Shown piece by piece: positions 60,750 through 64,000 of a stretch of DNA of 64,000 nucleotides; position 1 is the first letter of the stretch; every line of letters begins with the position of its first letter. The position numbers and the translations under genes are program-made. The notes under the pieces are model-generated. The model saw nothing but the letters and a program-made list of their open reading frames with translations, did no database searches and had not been told where the DNA came from. The stretch is from Fasciolopsis buskii (taxonomy: Eukaryota; Platyhelminthes; Trematoda; Plagiorchiida; Fasciolidae), in contig LUCM01006152.1 of NCBI GenBank assembly GCA_008360955.1, positions 75,478 through 139,477 of the forward strand. Reading direction: 5' to 3'.

Positions 60750-60965
60750 TACACGCATGAGTACAGTGGAAGGGGCCTATTCAATTGCTGCTACGGCACA
60801 GAAGGGGTGGGGGAGTGGCAATGATTACCTTGATGCTTAGAGTGGCATAAAACCAAATAAGACCACGCTAATTCAGTAGAAGCGACGAGGTGGACAACAA
60901 AAAATTGTCATTACCAAATGACTGTCGGTTCTGGGATTTTAACTTTTTCCGGATGGCACATACTT
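60750..60965 (-). mobile_element. tRNA-derived SINE, family C, decayed
   Basis: It shares the two ends and the middle of the family: GTACTCATGCGTGTATCATG at the tail end, CTAAGCATCAAGG and TTTTATGCCACTCTAAG in the middle, and AAAATCCCAGAACCGACAG in the B-box region (minus-strand readings). The boxes are degraded. Confidence 0.5.
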
Positions 60966-61224
60966 GATCAACTTGATCGTTACCGCTCAGAGGAAGCTAC
61001 TGTGCTCTGTAAGCAATTAACGGAAGTCCAAATTGGACTCAGATCTTTCATTACCGACCCACTATAAAATCCTGTGAATAGTTTTTATTTTTGGGCGAGG
61101 CCTCCAAGGTCTTTTATTCCTTTTGAAATTTTTTGGGAAAACATCTTGTACTCAATCCTCCTTGAAACAAAGGACGCCTCAAATCTTACACCTACTTTCT
61201 CTTAACAAAGACTTCTTTTTACAT

Positions 61225-61460
61225 TACTGAAGCGTGAGTGTAGCGGAAGTGATATGCCTCAAAACCGACATCGCCCACTACACGGGAAAAGGGAACCGGG
61301 AATCAGGGTCTTGAAATTTCGAGTGTCATAGAACCATGTTGAACTAGGCCAAGTGTCATAGCCAGCCGGACGATAGCGAATTTCCATTTATCACCAAAGT
61401 GGTTGGCGGGTCTGAGATCCGAACCTCTGACTTTTTAGGATGAAAGACGTTCAATCCACT
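61225..61460 (-). mobile_element. tRNA-derived SINE, family C, best preserved intronic copy
   Basis: On the minus strand it has AGTGGATTGAACG (A-box region), CAGAGGTTCGGATCTCAGAC (B box with one change), then CCGCCAACCACTTTGG. A 150-base tail ends in CACTCACGCTTCAGTAATG. It lies about 340 bases downstream (in the gene's direction) of the helicase exon that ends at 61798. Confidence 0.7.
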
Positions 61461-61750
61461 CCATCGTTGAAGAATAACAATTGCAGCAATCTGACCGCAC
61501 ATTCTTCTCGGTTATTTATGTCTCTGATGCCATCAGTAAGGATATGGAAATCAACCCTTACCAGAAATTTCCAACTCACGGTTCTACTGCGTTCGGACGA
61601 TATACTGATCTATTCGAAACACAATTACCAGTGGCTTCTTCGTTGTAATTCGCATACTACGCTTAGGTTCGGATCTGGAATTTTGTTAGAAACTAGAATC
61701 ACTGTATCCCGTACCCGGGAAATAATTTTTCGGCGACAGTGAATTGGTCA

Positions 61751-62230
<480 letters not shown>

Positions 62231-62389
62231 TCAAAAATAATAGAACAAAAAGAAAGAGTAGATATTGTGTAAAGATACGAACAATTGGGGAATACAGGAC
62301 GGAAAATAATCGGTTTTTGATCAAACTCTCCATCGCATACCTCCAATATGGATTGACAAGTTAACTGTATACAATTACAAATGGACTCG

Positions 62390-64000
62390 CGGCTGGGCTG
62401 GCAGGCATCCCTTAAATGCGCCTTTCCAGCCAAGATGTCCACTTCGGCATTGTTGAGTACCAACATCCGCCCTCCGTTTACGAAAATGTCGGATCTGTCC
62501 CTCACACTTCAATCACCGATCCATGTTCACACGTGTGTCATCTGCATACAAGAATCGTGGCTGAACTCGGATATTGCTGATCCACTCGTGTCAATAGATA
62601 GCTTCAGACTCCATCGGCAGGACAGAGTTTCGAAAGAGAAGAAGACTGGAGGCGGTGTAGCAACATACATAGACTCCTTCTGGCAAGTTCGAAGTTATTT
62701 ATGCGTACTCGCTAAACGGAAATGGCTGTCTCTTAACACAGTGCCATCCCAGGTTTCCTCGCCATGCCAGTATTATCATAAGGAAAGTATATATTGGTCC
62801 TTTTAGGTTGTAACATAATATCACACCTTTTTAAAACTCTTTTAGTATTTATTGTTCCTCTTCTTGAGGATAGTCTGCATACTATTGTAGGTGATTTCAA
62901 TCATGCATCTACCCTCCCAGTGACTATGTTTGAGTTGACCGATCTCTGCGTTTCTCCCACCAGAGGCGGTTCCATTTTCAATGGAGTTATTACCAACTAT
63001 CCTGATTTATCTCCACTGAAACTGCGTGCTCCAATGTCAAGTAGTGGTCATTGTCTGCTTCTGTAAAGGCCCAAGATATACCCGAGGTCAGCCTTCCATT
63101 CCTTCAGACAAAGAAATCAAACCCGAGTTTGCCTTCGTAACTTTTCACATAACAACCTTACACTTCTTCAGAAATCCTTTTCACTAGTACCTGCTTTTTT
63201 TGAATCTCTGCTCAATGACAATGTCAAATTTTTCACAAAGAAGGCCAACGAAACCTTTGATATCTGCTGTCCCTTAGAAAGACTATTCGTCTCAAATGGC
63301 TGTATCTCCACCCAGAAACTGAAATCTCTAAGAAGACGCAAGGAACACTTCTACAAACCCCGTAATAATTCAAGCGTGCGGTACATTTTCAACCTAATAA
63401 AAGCGGAAATCCAACGCATCGACATGACGTTCGCCAGCCAACTCCTGAGTGGTAACAACAATCGATTCCTACGGCAAGGCAGTCGACTGTTATATGAGAA
63501 GAAGAAGCATACGGAAACTCCTGCGGATGTCGACAGTATCAGTCGTGCTCTCATCTATCCTTCAACTTATACCCCAGTCATACTTGGTCGGGGTGATGAT
63601 ATGATGGTTACAAGTTTTTCTAGGAAAGAGATGCTTGGCCTTCTGCGCACCACCAAAATTACCACAGGAGTTGGTCCTGACAGTCTACCCAGTGCTCTGT
63701 TAAGGCACGGTGGTGCGCCTCTGACCGATGCATTTACTTCTCTAATTAACTCGTCATTGATTTCGTCTTCCATCCCTGACTACTAGAGACCCCTCACCAT
63801 TATTCCTATCCCAAAATCTGGCAGTTCTTCTGCTTTAGCAAAACGTTTTCGCTCCATCGCTTTAACGTTTTCCGGTCTTAAACTTACGGAGCGTGCTACA
63901 CTTAAGCGTCCGCGTTCTTTTATTTATCCTCCTGACGACCCATTTCAGTTTGCCTATAAATCTAACACGTACAATTTGGACGCTGTCGCATCCCTCATTC
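62390..64000 (+). pseudogene. CR1/jockey-like LINE, degenerate, continues past window edge
   Basis: The + strand has an apurinic endonuclease followed by a reverse transcriptase. ICIQESWLNSDI (62540-62575) is the QExWL form of the endonuclease TETWL block. GGGVATYI lies near 62650, VGDFN at 62887-62901, VSPTRGGSIFNGVITNYPD near 62950-63006, and SSSGHCLLL near 63040 (the SDH motif degraded). The linker includes FDICCPLERLF near 63258-63290. The RT starts with TGVGPDSLPSALLRHGG near 63665-63715 and continues with IPIPKSGSSSALAKRFRSIA, then DPFQFAYKSNTYNLDAV up to the edge. At least two frame changes and a TAG at 63784-63786 (in place of Trp in PDYWRPL-type text) inactivate it. It sits antisense in the helicase intron just upstream of the exon starting at 62222. 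Confidence 0.85.

Overview
This window is a piece of a repeat-rich, intron-bearing animal genome, not a bacterial one. The coding sequence I can recognise is split by GT-AG introns. The two genes found are eukaryote-specific: TFIID subunit TAF9 and a DEAD-box RNA helicase. Decayed retroelements fill much of the rest. The mix is RTE-type and CR1/jockey-type LINEs, a Penelope-like element, several tRNA-derived SINE families, a possible Ty3/gypsy-type LTR with a Trp-like primer site, and a 36-nt micro-intron. This fits a parasitic flatworm, most likely a trematode (perhaps an opisthorchiid). The species is inference only; I could not run a search.

Layout. 1-51.5 kb is almost gene-free. It holds SINE copies (0.4, 4.2, 8.5, 8.9, 13.1, 26.0, 28.1, 49.9 kb), a 321-bp direct duplication (8.35-9.08 kb), a 79-bp near-perfect inverted repeat (24.9-25.1 kb), two RTE-type LINE remnants (5.1-5.95 kb on +, 46.84-47.58 kb on -), a CR1/jockey-like LINE remnant (37.1-38.85 kb on +), two copies of a hairpin plus GAAACGTT segment typical of Penelope-type 3' ends (0.26 and 40.6 kb), an LTR-like segment (44.1-44.4 kb) and a few unrecognised coding-like stretches.

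51.5-62.3 kb carries two tandem minus-strand genes. TAF9 starts at 54033 and reads leftward through three exons: 53892-54033, a 36-nt intron, 53575-53855, a 1.73-kb intron, then 51584-51844. Upstream of it, the C-terminal 360 codons of a DEAD-box helicase (motif II to the stop) lie in exons 61798-62222, 57191-57426 and 55091-55513. These three exons join in one uninterrupted frame. The helicase 5' exons (Q motif, Walker A, motifs Ia/Ib) are not visible and should lie beyond 64000. The helicase introns hold a decayed Penelope-like element on the opposite strand and three sense-oriented SINEs; the large TAF9 intron holds a fourth SINE. From about 62.4 kb to the window edge a degenerate CR1/jockey-like LINE on the + strand sits in the next upstream helicase intron.

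The two genes have separate roles (basal transcription and RNA remodelling), and I see no sign of co-regulation beyond their tandem order. Open reading frames of around 100 codons occur by chance in this AT-rich sequence, so length alone was not accepted as evidence for a gene.
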